The notes: a model not told the origin generated them from the sequence alone. 64,000 bases of DNA from Betaproteobacteria bacterium (GCA_029863175.1 JAOTVX010000001.1:109515-173514), one strand, 5' to 3'; positions 47,481 through 56,320 are shown, counted from the stretch's first letter. Numbers and translations are program-made.

Positions 47481-47624
47481 TCTTCCCGATACACGACGGA
47501 CTTTTTGCGGATTTTGTCTGTTTGTATAGAGGGTTATCTGCCGCCAGCTTCAGGTCCTGAACCGGTTTCGAGTCACGACTCGGGGGCTGTCAGCCCGCAG
47601 CGAGAGTAGGCTGGCGGGCCGCCC
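47481..47624. repeat. 144-bp dispersed repeat, copy 2
   Basis: Gap-free partner of 43632-43775. The stop codon of the adjacent MmgE gene (47590-47592) lies inside it, so that gene's last eleven residues (AARQPTLAAG region) are encoded by the repeat. The GTCCTGA...TCACGAC pair and the AGCC/GGCT hairpin are present with changes. Confidence 0.8.
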
Positions 47625-48951
47625 GCTCGAACTCCACATTCGGCAGGCGCTCGAGCCGCCACAACTCGTCGAGCAACGCGCGCGCGGCGGGCTCGCCCAG
47701 CACCGGTACAGCCAGCTCGAGATACTTGCCATTCAACTCCGCGTCCGAGAGCGGCAACTCGGGGTCGCCCTTGCGCGTGGGCTGGAAGTGCGCGAGCTTG
47801 CGGCCGTCGGCGGTCTCGATTTCCACGCGCGCGGCGCGTTGGTTGGGATAGCCCTTCGAGAGCTCGGGATCGGCGATGCATTCGATCCGCTGCATGAGCG
47901 AGCGCACCTCGGCGTCGCCCAGCCGCTCGGGCAGAAACGCGTTCAGGCGCACGCTGCCGTGCACCACGGCGTGCGCGACGGTGTATTGCACGCTGAACTT
48001 GGCCTGATAGTCGCCTTCCGGCTTGGCGTTGTCGACGATGTCGAGGCCGGCCTTGTAGGTCGCGATCCGGATTTTCCGGATGTCCTTCGGGGCAAGCTGG
48101 TGCTCGTGCACCAGGTGGAGCACGGCGTCGATCGGCGCGAAGGTATGGCCGCAGCAGCCGTGATTTTTAAAAGTGACCTGAACAATGTGGTAATCCGTGC
48201 CCAGACCGCGGGTTGCCTTGCTCCAGTCCGGGTTGACGCTCATCGCCGCGCCAAAACCGACCGCTCCCTCGAGGATGTCATGCACACCGGTGACACCCTT
48301 GGCGGCCGCCATTGCGGCGAGCGCGCCGGCTTCCGCGGCATGCGCGCTGTGCAGCGGTTTCGCCATCGCCTGCGAGCGGAATGCCTGCTGCAGCCCGGCG
48401 GCGAAGGTGCCCGCGTTGCCCAACGCGTTCATGAACTGCTCGCGCGTGCAGCCGAGGACCGTGGCGACAGCAGCGGCGGCACCGAGACAGCCGACCGTGC
48501 CCGTGATGTGCCAGAACTTGTAGTGCGAGGGCATCACGGCCTCACCGATGCGCGTCGAGGTCTCGTAGCCCACGATGACGCCGCGCAGGAATGCCTCGCC
48601 GCCTGCACCTTGTACCTGTGCCGCGGCGAGCGCGGCGGAAATGATCGGGCTGCCCGGGTGGTAGCCCGCGTCCCGGTAGATGTCGTCGAACTCGACCGAG
48701 TGCGAAGCGGCGCCGTTGATCAACGCCGCGGCTCGCAGCGTGGCGCGCCGGCCGCTGGCAAGCCGCGCGCGGCCGCGGTCCAGTTCCTCGGCGAGCGCCT
48801 GCTCGAGCAGCACGGCCGGCGCGACCCCGCTGCCTGGCAGCAGACAGGCGTACCAGTCGATGACGGCGCGTTTGGCGTGGTGGATAACTTCCGGGCGCAG
48901 CTTGGCAGTTTGCTCGGCGACAGCGTATTCAGCGATGGTCTTTAGCAACAT
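47590..48951 (-). CDS. MmgE/PrpD family protein (first copy)
   Basis: 453 residues of the 2-methylcitrate dehydratase / cis-aconitate decarboxylase fold. Landmarks are INGAASHSVEFDDIYRDAGY, HPGSPIISAALAAAQVQG, GSVGCL-like HITGTVGCLGAAAAVATVLG, and KNHGCCGHTFAPIDAVLHL. GAGGAG precedes the chosen ATG. It dehydrates or decarboxylates a polycarboxylate or acts as an epimerase. The C-terminal end is supplied by a dispersed repeat, so the original tail may have been replaced. Confidence 0.88.
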   Translation of the reverse strand: MLLKTIAEYAVAEQTAKLRPEVIHHAKRAVIDWYACLLPGSGVAPAVLLEQALAEELDRGRARLASGRRATLRAAALINGAASHSVEFDDIYRDAGYHPGSPIISAALAAAQVQGAGGEAFLRGVIVGYETSTRIGEAVMPSHYKFWHITGTVGCLGAAAAVATVLGCTREQFMNALGNAGTFAAGLQQAFRSQAMAKPLHSAHAAEAGALAAMAAAKGVTGVHDILEGAVGFGAAMSVNPDWSKATRGLGTDYHIVQVTFKNHGCCGHTFAPIDAVLHLVHEHQLAPKDIRKIRIATYKAGLDIVDNAKPEGDYQAKFSVQYTVAHAVVHGSVRLNAFLPERLGDAEVRSLMQRIECIADPELSKGYPNQRAARVEIETADGRKLAHFQPTRKGDPELPLSDAELNGKYLELAVPVLGEPAARALLDELWRLERLPNVEFERAARQPTLAAG

Positions 48952-48987
48952 GGCACAACTCCTCAAAGGTCGGGATTGCTCAAGACG

Positions 48988-49107
48988 TGATGACGACTGG
49001 TGATGATTACTGGTGATGGAAAATGGTGATGAAAAGCTCGAAAAGCGCCGATGACCTTTTGCCCATCACCACTTCTCATCACCAGTTCCCATCACCATTT
49101 TCCATCA
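48988..49107. repeat. GGTGATGA 13-base repeat block 4
   Basis: A left array (TGGTGATGATTAC, TGGTGATGGAAAA, TGGTGATGAAAAG), a 32-base unique centre, then CATCACCACTTCT, CATCACCAGTTCC, CATCACCATTTTC. The right end covers the stop codon of the next acyl-CoA dehydrogenase gene (49105-49107). Confidence 0.85.
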
Positions 49108-50268
49108 CTTCTTCTCAGCCCCGGGAGGCCGCTGGGAAAAGGACCGCTCGAAAACGGATTCGGCAATGCGGTTCTTGAGGATCTCGATCGAGCCGCCCGC
49201 GATCATCCAGCCACGGCATTTGCGGAAGCACCACTCGACCAGCGTCTCCTCGGTATAGCCCATCCCGCCCATTACCTGCATCGCCTCGGAGGCGATCTCG
49301 AAGCCGGCCTGGTTGCAGAACGCCTTGGCGATGGAGGTTTCCTCGGCCGAGGGAAAGCCACGATCCGCGTTCGAGGCGGCGCGATAGATCAGGAGCTGGC
49401 CCGCGTCGAGCTTGATCTTCATGTCCGCGAATTTCCACTGCAGCCCCTGGAACTCTGCCAGAAGGCGTCCGAACTGCTTGCGTTGCAGGGCCCACTGCCG
49501 CGCCGTTTCGTAGCAGTAGCGTCCCAGCGCAAGCGAGCGCGCCGTATTGCCGATGCGCTCCACATTGAAGCCCGCGATCTGCTTCTTGAACCCGCCCTGC
49601 CTGAGCACGACGTTCTCCGGCGGGACGTAGACGTTGTCGAACCAGGTCGTTACCCACTCTTCGCCGTTCATGAAGCGCGAAGGCTTGCTTTGCTTCACGC
49701 CGGGCGCGCTGCGCTCGATCAATACCGAGCCGATCCCATCCACGCCGGGGCCGTAGCGCACGTAGGCCAGTATCACGTCCGCGTACTGCGCGTGGGTCGT
49801 GAAGATTTTCTCCCCGGTGACGCGGTAGCCCTCGCCCTCGGGCGTCGCGGTAGTCGTGAGGTCGGTTACAGCCGAGCCCGCATCCGACTCGGTCATGGCG
49901 ACGCAGATGACGGCCTCGCCCGAGAGCAAGCGCGAGAGATAGCGTTTCTTCTGGTCCTCCGTCCCGTACTCGGCGAGCACGCGGATTGCCCCGAAATTGC
50001 CCGCCTGGATCACATCAGCGCTGCGTGGGCACACCTGCGCGATGGTCTCGATCGCGATCACCGCGTCCATCAGCGTTCCGCCCTGGCCGCCATCCTTCTC
50101 GGCGATCGTGATCCCGAGGAGCCCCTGCTGCGCCATGAGCTTTGCCACGTCCCATGGATGATGCTGGTTGTGCGCGCGAGCGAGGGCGCCGGCGCGCAGA
50201 TGGCGCTCGGCGAAGCCCCTCACTGCCTCTTGGAACTGTTTCTGCTCCTCCGTCAGCTCAAAGTTCAT
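49105..50268 (-). CDS. Acyl-CoA dehydrogenase (third copy)
   Basis: 387-residue acyl-CoA dehydrogenase of the main type. It has VICVAMTESDAGSAVTDLTT, VTGEKIFTTHAQYADVIL, FDNVYVPPENVVLRQGGF, a catalytic-domain segment QGLQWKFADMKIKLDAGQLL, and QVMGGMGYTEETLVEWCFR. The C-terminus ends inside a repeat block. It is flanked by the two MmgE/PrpD genes, all in one direction. Electrons would go to ETF. Confidence 0.9.
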   Translation of the reverse strand: MNFELTEEQKQFQEAVRGFAERHLRAGALARAHNQHHPWDVAKLMAQQGLLGITIAEKDGGQGGTLMDAVIAIETIAQVCPRSADVIQAGNFGAIRVLAEYGTEDQKKRYLSRLLSGEAVICVAMTESDAGSAVTDLTTTATPEGEGYRVTGEKIFTTHAQYADVILAYVRYGPGVDGIGSVLIERSAPGVKQSKPSRFMNGEEWVTTWFDNVYVPPENVVLRQGGFKKQIAGFNVERIGNTARSLALGRYCYETARQWALQRKQFGRLLAEFQGLQWKFADMKIKLDAGQLLIYRAASNADRGFPSAEETSIAKAFCNQAGFEIASEAMQVMGGMGYTEETLVEWCFRKCRGWMIAGGSIEILKNRIAESVFERSFSQRPPGAEKK

Positions 50269-50289
50269 CGCTTACTCGTGCTCTTGAAG

Positions 50290-50395
50290 AAGTGATGGGA
50301 GATGGTGATGAGAACTGGTGATGAAAAATGGTGATGAAAAACCAAACCACAGTTTGCAACGGTTTGCTCATCACCAGTATTCATCACCATTTACC
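50290..50395. repeat. GGTGATGA 13-base repeat block 5
   Basis: A left array (ATGGTGATGAGAAC, TGGTGATGAAAAA twice), a 30-base unique centre, and inverted CATCACCAGTATTCATCACC. It lies between acyl-CoA dehydrogenase and MmgE genes. Confidence 0.85.
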
Positions 50396-50398
50396 CGC

Positions 50399-50426
50399 CC
50401 CTTGCGAGTCAGGCGCGGAGCAAGGG
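50399..50426. repeat. 7-bp inverted repeat over the second MmgE stop
   Basis: CCCTTGC and GCAAGGG flank a 14-base loop that contains the stop codon (50409-50411). Confidence 0.4.
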
Positions 50427-51803
50427 CCGTAACTTGCGCACGTCTCGGTACTTCTCGAGGTTCCAAACGGCATCGCACAGGGCGCGCGCCTTGTTCTTGC
50501 CCAGGACTGGCGCGAGCAGATGGTAGGACTTCTCATCCACTTCGGCGCGCGTCATCGGGTTCTGCGCCGTGCCCCGCACCGCCTTGACGTGGTGCCGGAG
50601 CTCGCGCCCGCCGGTGAGGCGGATCTCCACGATGCCCTGGCGCGAGGGCATGGCGCGCGTCATCTCGTCGTCGCCGTAGAGCTCGATCTTGCTGCGCAGC
50701 GCCAGCACCTTCGGGTTGTGCATGCGCTTCTCGTCGTGCGCCGATTTGAAGGTGACGATGCCATCGAGCAGCATCACCGCGCACAGGTGCTGCATGCAGA
50801 TGTCCGGCATGTTGCGATTGTTAGTGGTATTGGCGCCCTGGTGCGCCACGCGGACCACGACTTTCTCGACATCCGCCGCCTTGATCGACTGCGTGCGGAT
50901 GAGATCGAGCAGCGCATCGAGGGGCGCCTGGATCGGGGAGCCCACGGACCAGCGCTTGATGTTGGTGTTCATAATTTCGTAGGTAGAACCCAGCTCGCGC
51001 ACGAGCCGCTCGGGCTCCGGCGCCTTGCCGATGCGCCGCGTCTCGTCGTAGGCGACGAAGAAGTTACGCTCGCCGGAGAAGACGTCCTCGACACCGGTGA
51101 AACCGGCCGCGACCATCGCCGCCGCGGCAACGCCATTGCGCGCGGGCATTCCGCCGAAATCGAAGGCCTTCTCAATATGCTCCTCGTCGCGCATCCAGCA
51201 CGAGACGCCCGAACACTGCTGGGCGGTGTACGAGAGCAGCCAGCGCGCCCGGTCTGCGTTCACGTTCACGAGCGCGCCCGCCGCCGCCGCGGCGCCAAAC
51301 ATGGGGCCGAAGGAATGCGTGGAGTGGCCCGCTTCCCGGAAGTCGTACGCGTGCAGCGCCATATTGACGCGCGTGCCGATGTCGTAGCCGAGTGCTACCG
51401 CGCGCAGGAGCTGCGTGCCGTTGCGGCCCTCGCGCTCGCCCATGGCCAGCGCCGCGGGAACGACGGCGCAGCCGGGGTGGCACAGCGAAGGCGCGTGCGA
51501 ATCGTCGGTCTCGTCGGCGTGGGCAAGCATGCCGTTCGCGAGCGCGGCGAACTCGGCGATGGTGACGATGCGTGAACCGGCGACGCACGATTCCTTTCCA
51601 CCACTGCGTGTTTTCGCGAAGGCGATGGCCTTGCGCCCCGGCAGCAGGGGCGCGCCCGAGACCATTGCGGCGAAGGTATCGAGCACGTGATGCTTGGTTT
51701 TCTCGACGACGTTCGCGGGCAGAGGCCGCTTCAACGCGCCCGCGATATAGGCGGCGAGTTCTTGCATCAACGAGGAAATTTCAGATTTCGCCTTCGGCTT
51801 CAT
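50409..51803 (-). CDS. MmgE/PrpD family protein (second copy)
   Basis: 464 residues. Family landmarks are HVLDTFAAMVSGAPLLPGRK, LANGMLAHADETDDSHAPSL, HPGCAVVPAALAMGEREGRN, HSTHSFGPMFGAAAAAGALV and, later, INTNIKRW-like MNTNIKRWSVGSPIQAPLDA. It is diverged from the copy at 47590. Its AGGA ribosome site and ATG lie in one arm of a 14-bp perfect inverted repeat whose other arm is codons 7-11, so translation initiation may be structured. Confidence 0.88.
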   Translation of the reverse strand: MKPKAKSEISSLMQELAAYIAGALKRPLPANVVEKTKHHVLDTFAAMVSGAPLLPGRKAIAFAKTRSGGKESCVAGSRIVTIAEFAALANGMLAHADETDDSHAPSLCHPGCAVVPAALAMGEREGRNGTQLLRAVALGYDIGTRVNMALHAYDFREAGHSTHSFGPMFGAAAAAGALVNVNADRARWLLSYTAQQCSGVSCWMRDEEHIEKAFDFGGMPARNGVAAAAMVAAGFTGVEDVFSGERNFFVAYDETRRIGKAPEPERLVRELGSTYEIMNTNIKRWSVGSPIQAPLDALLDLIRTQSIKAADVEKVVVRVAHQGANTTNNRNMPDICMQHLCAVMLLDGIVTFKSAHDEKRMHNPKVLALRSKIELYGDDEMTRAMPSRQGIVEIRLTGGRELRHHVKAVRGTAQNPMTRAEVDEKSYHLLAPVLGKNKARALCDAVWNLEKYRDVRKLRPLLRA

Positions 51804-51815
51804 CTGAAATTTCCT
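51773..51815 (-). promoter_or_regulatory. Perfect 14-bp hairpin covering the ribosome site and start of MmgE
   Basis: AGGAAATTTCAGAT and ATCTGAAATTTCCT flank a 15-base centre with its own GCC/GGC mini-stem. On the minus strand the first arm contains AGGA and runs into the ATG (51801-51803). Confidence 0.75.
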
Positions 51816-51871
51816 AAAGAATAATACTTATTCATCTTCTGCTCCGGGTTGTTATTGAGTTGTCCCTCATA

Positions 51872-51905
51872 AGGAATTTGCGGGACGAAAGTCGCGCAAA
51901 TTCCT
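51872..51905. repeat. Hairpin after the SDR remnant stop
   Basis: AGGAATTTGCG/CGCAAATTCCT (11 bp), one G-G mismatch, then GAC/GTC closing a GAAA loop. It has the same layout as the right end of the MITE at 31257-31290. The SDR stop codon (51904-51906) overlaps its edge. Confidence 0.75.
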
Positions 51906-52080
51906 AGGGCATAAAGCCGCCCCCGTTCAACTGGATCGACTGCCCCGTGACGTAGCGCCCGTCGGGGCCACACAGCAGGCGCACCATGGCCGCGATCTCT
52001 CCGGGCTCGCCCCGGCGCCCGAGCGGGGGTAGTGAGCGCCGATATTCGGGCCGCTCGGGTGCGCTTTCCGAGCCGCGCAC
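51904..52080 (-). pseudogene. C-terminal remnant of a short-chain dehydrogenase
   Basis: The minus strand reads LGRRGEPGEIAAMVRLLCGP followed by DGRYVTGQSIQLNGGGFMP and a stop, the classic SDR C-terminus. Upstream of about 52050 the reading no longer resembles the family, and the NAD-binding and YxxxK segments are absent. Only about 50 codons survive. The remnant lies at the junction of the accessory region with the conserved pur genes, consistent with a recombination scar. Confidence 0.65.
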
Positions 52081-52211
52081 CGTTGCGTGACCGCATCCGG
52101 CCCCCGACGCAGCCCTGCTGTTCGGCGCGGTACCGACGCGGCCGAGGGACCGTCATGATACCAAAGTGAGAACGGGCAGTGCCGCGGCATCCGGGGCGCG
52201 ACAGGCTGCGA

Positions 52212-52217
52212 TAGAAT
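52212..52217 (+). promoter_or_regulatory. Candidate -10 box ahead of purE
   Basis: TAGAAT lies 29 bases before the purE start; no clear -35 is seen. Confidence 0.3.
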
Positions 52218-52245
52218 AACGCGCTCAGGACCCAGGAGGCATATC

Positions 52246-52743
52246 GTGAGCACACCACTGGTCGGGATCGTCATGGGCAGCAGCAACGACTGGGACGTCA
52301 TGCAGCATTCCGCGCGCGCCCTGAAGGATTTCGGGGTCGCCTACGAGGCACGCGCGCTGTCGGCCCACCGCACGCCCGATCTCCTTATCGAGTGGATCGA
52401 CGGCCTCACTGCCCAAGGCGCCCGATGCTTCATCGCCGGTGCTGGCGGCGCGGCGCACCTTGCGGGCGTGGTCGCCGCCAGGACCACACTGCCGGTGCTG
52501 GCGGTGCCGATTCCATCGCGGCACTTGCAGGGTCTCGACTCACTGCTGTCCATGGTGCAAATGCCCAAGGGCATTCCGGTTGCCACCTTCGCGATCGGCG
52601 ACGCCGGCGCGGCGAACGCGGGGCTCTTCGCCGTCTCGATGCTTGCGCTTGGGGACGCAACGCTCGCGACGAAACTCGTGGATTTTCGCAAGAAGCAGGC
52701 CGAAGCCGTCAAGGCCGCGAAACTTCCCGGCCTTGACGGCTGA
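52246..52743 (+). CDS. purE: 5-(carboxyamino)imidazole ribonucleotide mutase (PurE class I)
   Basis: Converts N5-CAIR to CAIR in purine synthesis, 165 residues. Motifs are GIVMGSSNDWDVM, the catalytic ALSAHRTPDLL, FIAGAGGAAHLAGVVAA, and the LPVLAVPIPSRHLQGLDSLL segment. AGGAGG lies 6 bases before the GTG start. Class I PurE needs PurK to make N5-CAIR, but purK, which normally sits next to it, is not in this window. The last twelve codons form a 13-bp perfect inverted repeat. Confidence 0.95.
   Translation: MSTPLVGIVMGSSNDWDVMQHSARALKDFGVAYEARALSAHRTPDLLIEWIDGLTAQGARCFIAGAGGAAHLAGVVAARTTLPVLAVPIPSRHLQGLDSLLSMVQMPKGIPVATFAIGDAGAANAGLFAVSMLALGDATLATKLVDFRKKQAEAVKAAKLPGLDG
52705..52740. repeat. 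Perfect 13-bp inverted repeat at the purE 3' end
   Basis: GCCGTCAAGGCCG and CGGCCTTGACGGC flank a 10-base centre with a further GAA/TTC pairing. It ends one base before the TGA stop; both arms are coding. Confidence 0.8.
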
Positions 52744-52830
52744 GTGACTGGGTGCGAGCAGTCAACCACTACGTGGTTACTCTGAAACTTGGGCACTTAG
52801 TCACCTAGTCATTTAGTCACCTAGTCACGC
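52742..52830. repeat. TTAGTCACC short-period repeat
   Basis: Units of about 8 bases (CTTAGTCACCTAGTCATTTA, then GTCACCTAGTCAC) with a single reverse unit GAGTGACTGG at the left. They fill the purE-purC gap. Confidence 0.7.
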
Positions 52831-52836
52831 AAGAAA

Positions 52837-53730
52837 ATGACGACAAATTCTTCCACTCTATTTGAGTCGAGCCTAAAGAGCCTGAAGTTCCTGCACCGCG
52901 GCAAGGTTCGCGATCTGTATGCCGTGGGCGAGGACAAGCTGATGGTGATCCAGACGGACCGCCTCTCGGCGTTCGACGTGATCCTGCCCGACCCGATCCC
53001 GGAAAAGGGGCGTGTGCTGACAGAGATGTCGTTCTTCTGGTTTCGGAAACTCGCGCACATCGTGCCCAATCACCTGACCGATGTGAATCCGGAGACGGTG
53101 GTCGCCGCCGCGGAACGCGAGCAGGTGGAAGGGCGCTCGATGGTAGTGAAGAAACTCCAGCCGCTCAAGATCGAAGCCGTGGTGCGCGGCTACATCATCG
53201 GCTCGGGGTGGAGCGACTATCAGCGCACGGGCGCCGTCTGCGGCATCCCGCTGCCCAAGGGACTGAAGCAGGCGCAGAAGCTGCCGCAGCCGATCTTTAC
53301 GCCGGCAACCAAGGCGCCGATCGGCAGCCACGATGAGAACATTTCCTTTGAGCAGGCGGTCGACATCGTCGGTGACCGGGCGCTCGCGGAACGGGTGCGC
53401 GACGTCTCGATCCGGATCTACGCCGAGGCCGCCGAATACGCAGCGACGCGCGGCATCATCATCGCCGATACCAAGTTTGAATTTGGGGTTGATGATAAGG
53501 GCGGGCTGGTGCTCATAGATGAAGTGCTGACGCCGGATTCGTCACGATTCTGGCCGGTCGCGGAGTACCGTACGGGAACCAGCCCGCCCTCATTCGACAA
53601 GCAGTTCGTGCGCGACTGGCTTGAGACGCAACCCTGGAACAAGAAGGCGCCGGCGCCCAGGCTGCCCGCGGATGTCCTTAAGAAGACCACTGAGAAATAC
53701 AAGGAGGCCCTACGCCTTCTTACGCAGTAG
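52837..53730 (+). CDS. purC: SAICAR synthetase
   Basis: Phosphoribosylaminoimidazole-succinocarboxamide synthase, 297 residues, the longer yeast-like form usual in Betaproteobacteria. It has [80 protein letters not shown] and [20 protein letters not shown]. No strong Shine-Dalgarno, as the upstream gap is repeat DNA. It works in the same pathway as purE. Confidence 0.95.
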   Translation: MTTNSSTLFESSLKSLKFLHRGKVRDLYAVGEDKLMVIQTDRLSAFDVILPDPIPEKGRVLTEMSFFWFRKLAHIVPNHLTDVNPETVVAAAEREQVEGRSMVVKKLQPLKIEAVVRGYIIGSGWSDYQRTGAVCGIPLPKGLKQAQKLPQPIFTPATKAPIGSHDENISFEQAVDIVGDRALAERVRDVSIRIYAEAAEYAATRGIIIADTKFEFGVDDKGGLVLIDEVLTPDSSRFWPVAEYRTGTSPPSFDKQFVRDWLETQPWNKKAPAPRLPADVLKKTTEKYKEALRLLTQ

Positions 53731-53733
53731 ACG

Positions 53734-53820
53734 GGTGATGAGAAATAGTGATGAATAATGGTGATGAGAAATGGTGATAGGTTGTCGCTGCTTTAGTTAT
53801 CACCAGTAATCATCACTTCC
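53734..53820. repeat. GGTGATGA 13-base repeat block 6
   Basis: GTGATGAGAAATA, GTGATGAATAATG and GTGATGAGAAATG units, a 21-base centre, and inverted ATCACCAGTAATCATCACTT. It ends 8 bases before the next start codon. Confidence 0.85.
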
Positions 53821-53827
53821 TCAGTCA

Positions 53828-54808
53828 GTGGTTTCCGATAAGGATATCGAACAGGCAGCGCTGATCCTCAAGGCGGGAGGATTGGTCGCTTTTCCGACCG
53901 AGACCGTCTACGGGCTGGGGGCCGACGCGTCCAATGCGGATGCGGTCGCGAGAATCTTTGCAGTCAAAGGCCGCCCGGCCGGTCATCCCCTTATCGTTCA
54001 CGTCGCTGACGCCGTGCAGGTCGCCAACTGGGCGCGTGAATTTCCGGAAGGAGCGCGTAAGCTCGCGCGCAAGTTCTGGCCGGGGCCGCTTACGCTGATT
54101 CTCAGGCGCGCGCAGCGTGTCTCCGACGCGGTGACCGGCGGTCAGGAAACGGTGGCGCTGCGTGTGCCTTCGCACCCGGTGGCGCTGCAGCTGCTCGCCC
54201 GCTTCGGCGGCGGCATCGCGGCTCCCTCGGCGAACCGGCACGGACGCGTATCGGCGACAACGGCGGAGCACGTGCGCCACGAGTTCGGGGAGTCGATCGA
54301 CTGCGTACTTGATGGCGGCGAGGCTGCCGTAGGCATTGAGTCCACGATCGTGGATTTCTCGGGCGCGGCGCCAACGCTGCTGCGACCGGGATGGATCGGG
54401 CCGACGGAATTGGAGCAGGCGCTCGGCACGCCGCTCGCAGCGCCGGGGGCCGATGCACCGCGCGCGCCCGGGAACCTGGCAAAACACTATGCGCCGCAAA
54501 CGCCGCTCATCGTCATGGAGTTCGACCTTTTGATGGAACTCGCTGCCACCCTCACGCGCGTCGGCAAGCGGGTCGCGGCGCTCGCGTTGACCGAGCGGCG
54601 CCCGGTGCACGAAAGGCTCACGTGGATCGCCGCGCCGACCGATCCAGCCGCCTACGCGCACAAGCTCTACGCCAGCCTGCGTGAACTCGATGAGGCCGGC
54701 TGCGAAACCATCCTGGTGGAACAGCCCCCGCAGACCGCGGAGTGGATGGCCATCAACGACCGCCTGTCGCGCGCCGCAGCGGGCGGCGGCGAGGACGCCA
54801 CTACCTGA
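53828..54808 (+). CDS. L-threonylcarbamoyladenylate synthase, Sua5 type
   Basis: Makes the precursor of the t6A tRNA modification. 326 residues: YrdC domain first (GGLVAFPTETVYGLGADASN, KGRPAGHPLIVHV, FWPGPLTLILRRA, VALRVPSHPVALQLL, AAPSANRHGRVSATTAEHV), then the Sua5 C-terminal domain (PGNLAKHYAPQTPLIVMEF onward). The GTG start lies at the edge of a repeat block. It follows purC, as is usual in Betaproteobacteria. Confidence 0.93.
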   Translation: MVSDKDIEQAALILKAGGLVAFPTETVYGLGADASNADAVARIFAVKGRPAGHPLIVHVADAVQVANWAREFPEGARKLARKFWPGPLTLILRRAQRVSDAVTGGQETVALRVPSHPVALQLLARFGGGIAAPSANRHGRVSATTAEHVRHEFGESIDCVLDGGEAAVGIESTIVDFSGAAPTLLRPGWIGPTELEQALGTPLAAPGADAPRAPGNLAKHYAPQTPLIVMEFDLLMELAATLTRVGKRVAALALTERRPVHERLTWIAAPTDPAAYAHKLYASLRELDEAGCETILVEQPPQTAEWMAINDRLSRAAAGGGEDATT

Positions 54809-54811
54809 CAA

Positions 54812-54990
54812 AGGCAGAACGCAGAAGGCTGAAGGCGGAAGGGCCTTAGATCCCGTGATGGGTAATCGGCCTAACACCGGTGAACGGTGAGCGGTGAACC
54901 GTAAGGGGAGACTCGTCCCTCTTGGCGTCTTGGCGGTTCAATGTTGGAGCCTATCGGCGTGTATCTGCGTTTATCTGCGGCTTTTGATGT
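54812..54990. repeat. Mosaic short-period repeat block
   Basis: Units AAGGCAGAACGCAGAAGGC and onward, GGTGAACGGTGAGCGGTGAA, CTTGGCGTCTTGGCGGTTCA, and TATCGGCGTGTATCTGCGTT with TATCTGCGGC. There is no gene from 54809 to 55039. Confidence 0.75.
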
Positions 54991-55039
54991 TTTCTGATTC
55001 TTAAGACAGGCTCTAATTAAGAGTCACCGGTCACGCTGC

Positions 55040-56320
55040 TTAGCCATAGAAGAGGTTGACGAGAAAAAGCGGGACCGCGGGCACGTAAGTCACCAGGATC
55101 AGCACAGCGACCAGCACCGCGATGAACGGCACGTTGGCTTTGCTGACGTCCCAGACGTTCTCCTTGGCGATCGAGCAGGCGGTCATGAGCACGCTCGCGA
55201 CCGGCGGGGTCTGCTGGCCGATTGCGAGGTTGAGCGTGACGACCAGTCCGAAGTGGACCGGGTCGATCCCGACTTGATTCACGACGGGCATCACGATCGG
55301 CACGACCAGTATGATGGCCGCGGCCGAGTGCAGGAAAAGGCCTACGGCCAGGAAAAAGATGTTCAGCAGCAGCAGCACCAGCCACGGACTGTTCGTGAAA
55401 TCGATGATGGCCTGGGCGAGGCGCTGCGGCACCTGTGCTTCCGTCAGGTAGACGCCGAGCAGCGCGCTCGAAGCGACGAGCAGCATCACCACCGCGGTCT
55501 GCACGCCGCCATCGATTACGGCAGTCCAGAGCTGCTTCCAGTTGATCTCGCGGTACCATGCCGCAATCCCGATTGCCGCGACAACCGCAAGCCCGGCGCC
55601 CTCGGACGCGGTGACGATGCCGCCAAAGATGCCGCCGAGGATGATGATGGGCAGCAGAAAGGCGAGCGACGCCTCCTTGAACGTCCGCCATACTCGCCGC
55701 AGCTGGAATACCTCCTCGACCGGGTAGTCGTAGCGCACCGCGTACCAGTAGCACAGCGCCATAAGCAAGAGCCCGCCGATGACGCCCGGGATGATTCCGG
55801 CGACGAAAAGCTGCACGACGGAAGCATCCGCCATCACCGCGTAGAGGATCATCGGGATCGACGGCGGAATGATGATCGCAAGCGATGCCGACGACGAGGT
55901 GATCGCGGCGGTGAACGGTCCGGGGTAGCCTTTCTGCTTCATCGCGGGCATGAGAATTGAGCCCAATGCCGCGACATCGGCGACGGCGGAGCCGGAAATC
56001 TCGGCAAAGAACATCGAGGTCGCGACATTCACCATCGCGAGACCCCCGCGGATGAATCCCAGGAGCGCGGAGGCGAACGCGATCAGCCGGCGCGAGATCC
56101 CACCCGTGTTCATGATGGCGCCGGCCAGGATGAAAAGCGGAATGGCGATCAACGGGAACTTGGTCGCGCCGGTGAACATCACGATCGCGAGGTTGGGCAG
56201 CGAGTCCAGGCCCCCCGCGGTAAGCATCGCGATGATGGCGGCGATGCCAAGCGCGACGGCGATGGGCACGTTGATCAGCACCAGCGCCAGCATGCCGAGA
56301 AAGAGCAGCAGCATCGCCAT
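55040..56320 (-). CDS. dctM: TRAP transporter large permease (DctM)
   Basis: 426 residues, about 12 helices. DctM features are TGATKFPLIAIPLFILAGAI, EISGSAVADVAALGSILMPA, SSASLAIIIPPSIPMILYAV and VTLNLAIGQQTPPVASVLMT. It starts directly after the DctQ stop, with the ribosome site inside the end of dctQ. It works with DctP and DctQ to import an organic anion with sodium. Confidence 0.94.
   Translation of the reverse strand: MAMLLLFLGMLALVLINVPIAVALGIAAIIAMLTAGGLDSLPNLAIVMFTGATKFPLIAIPLFILAGAIMNTGGISRRLIAFASALLGFIRGGLAMVNVATSMFFAEISGSAVADVAALGSILMPAMKQKGYPGPFTAAITSSSASLAIIIPPSIPMILYAVMADASVVQLFVAGIIPGVIGGLLLMALCYWYAVRYDYPVEEVFQLRRVWRTFKEASLAFLLPIIILGGIFGGIVTASEGAGLAVVAAIGIAAWYREINWKQLWTAVIDGGVQTAVVMLLVASSALLGVYLTEAQVPQRLAQAIIDFTNSPWLVLLLLNIFFLAVGLFLHSAAAIILVVPIVMPVVNQVGIDPVHFGLVVTLNLAIGQQTPPVASVLMTACSIAKENVWDVSKANVPFIAVLVAVLILVTYVPAVPLFLVNLFYG

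Noticed and set aside
54869..54875. GCCTAAC as a possible third attC box
   Set aside because: No L''/L' pair and no GTTRRRY partner within a plausible distance.
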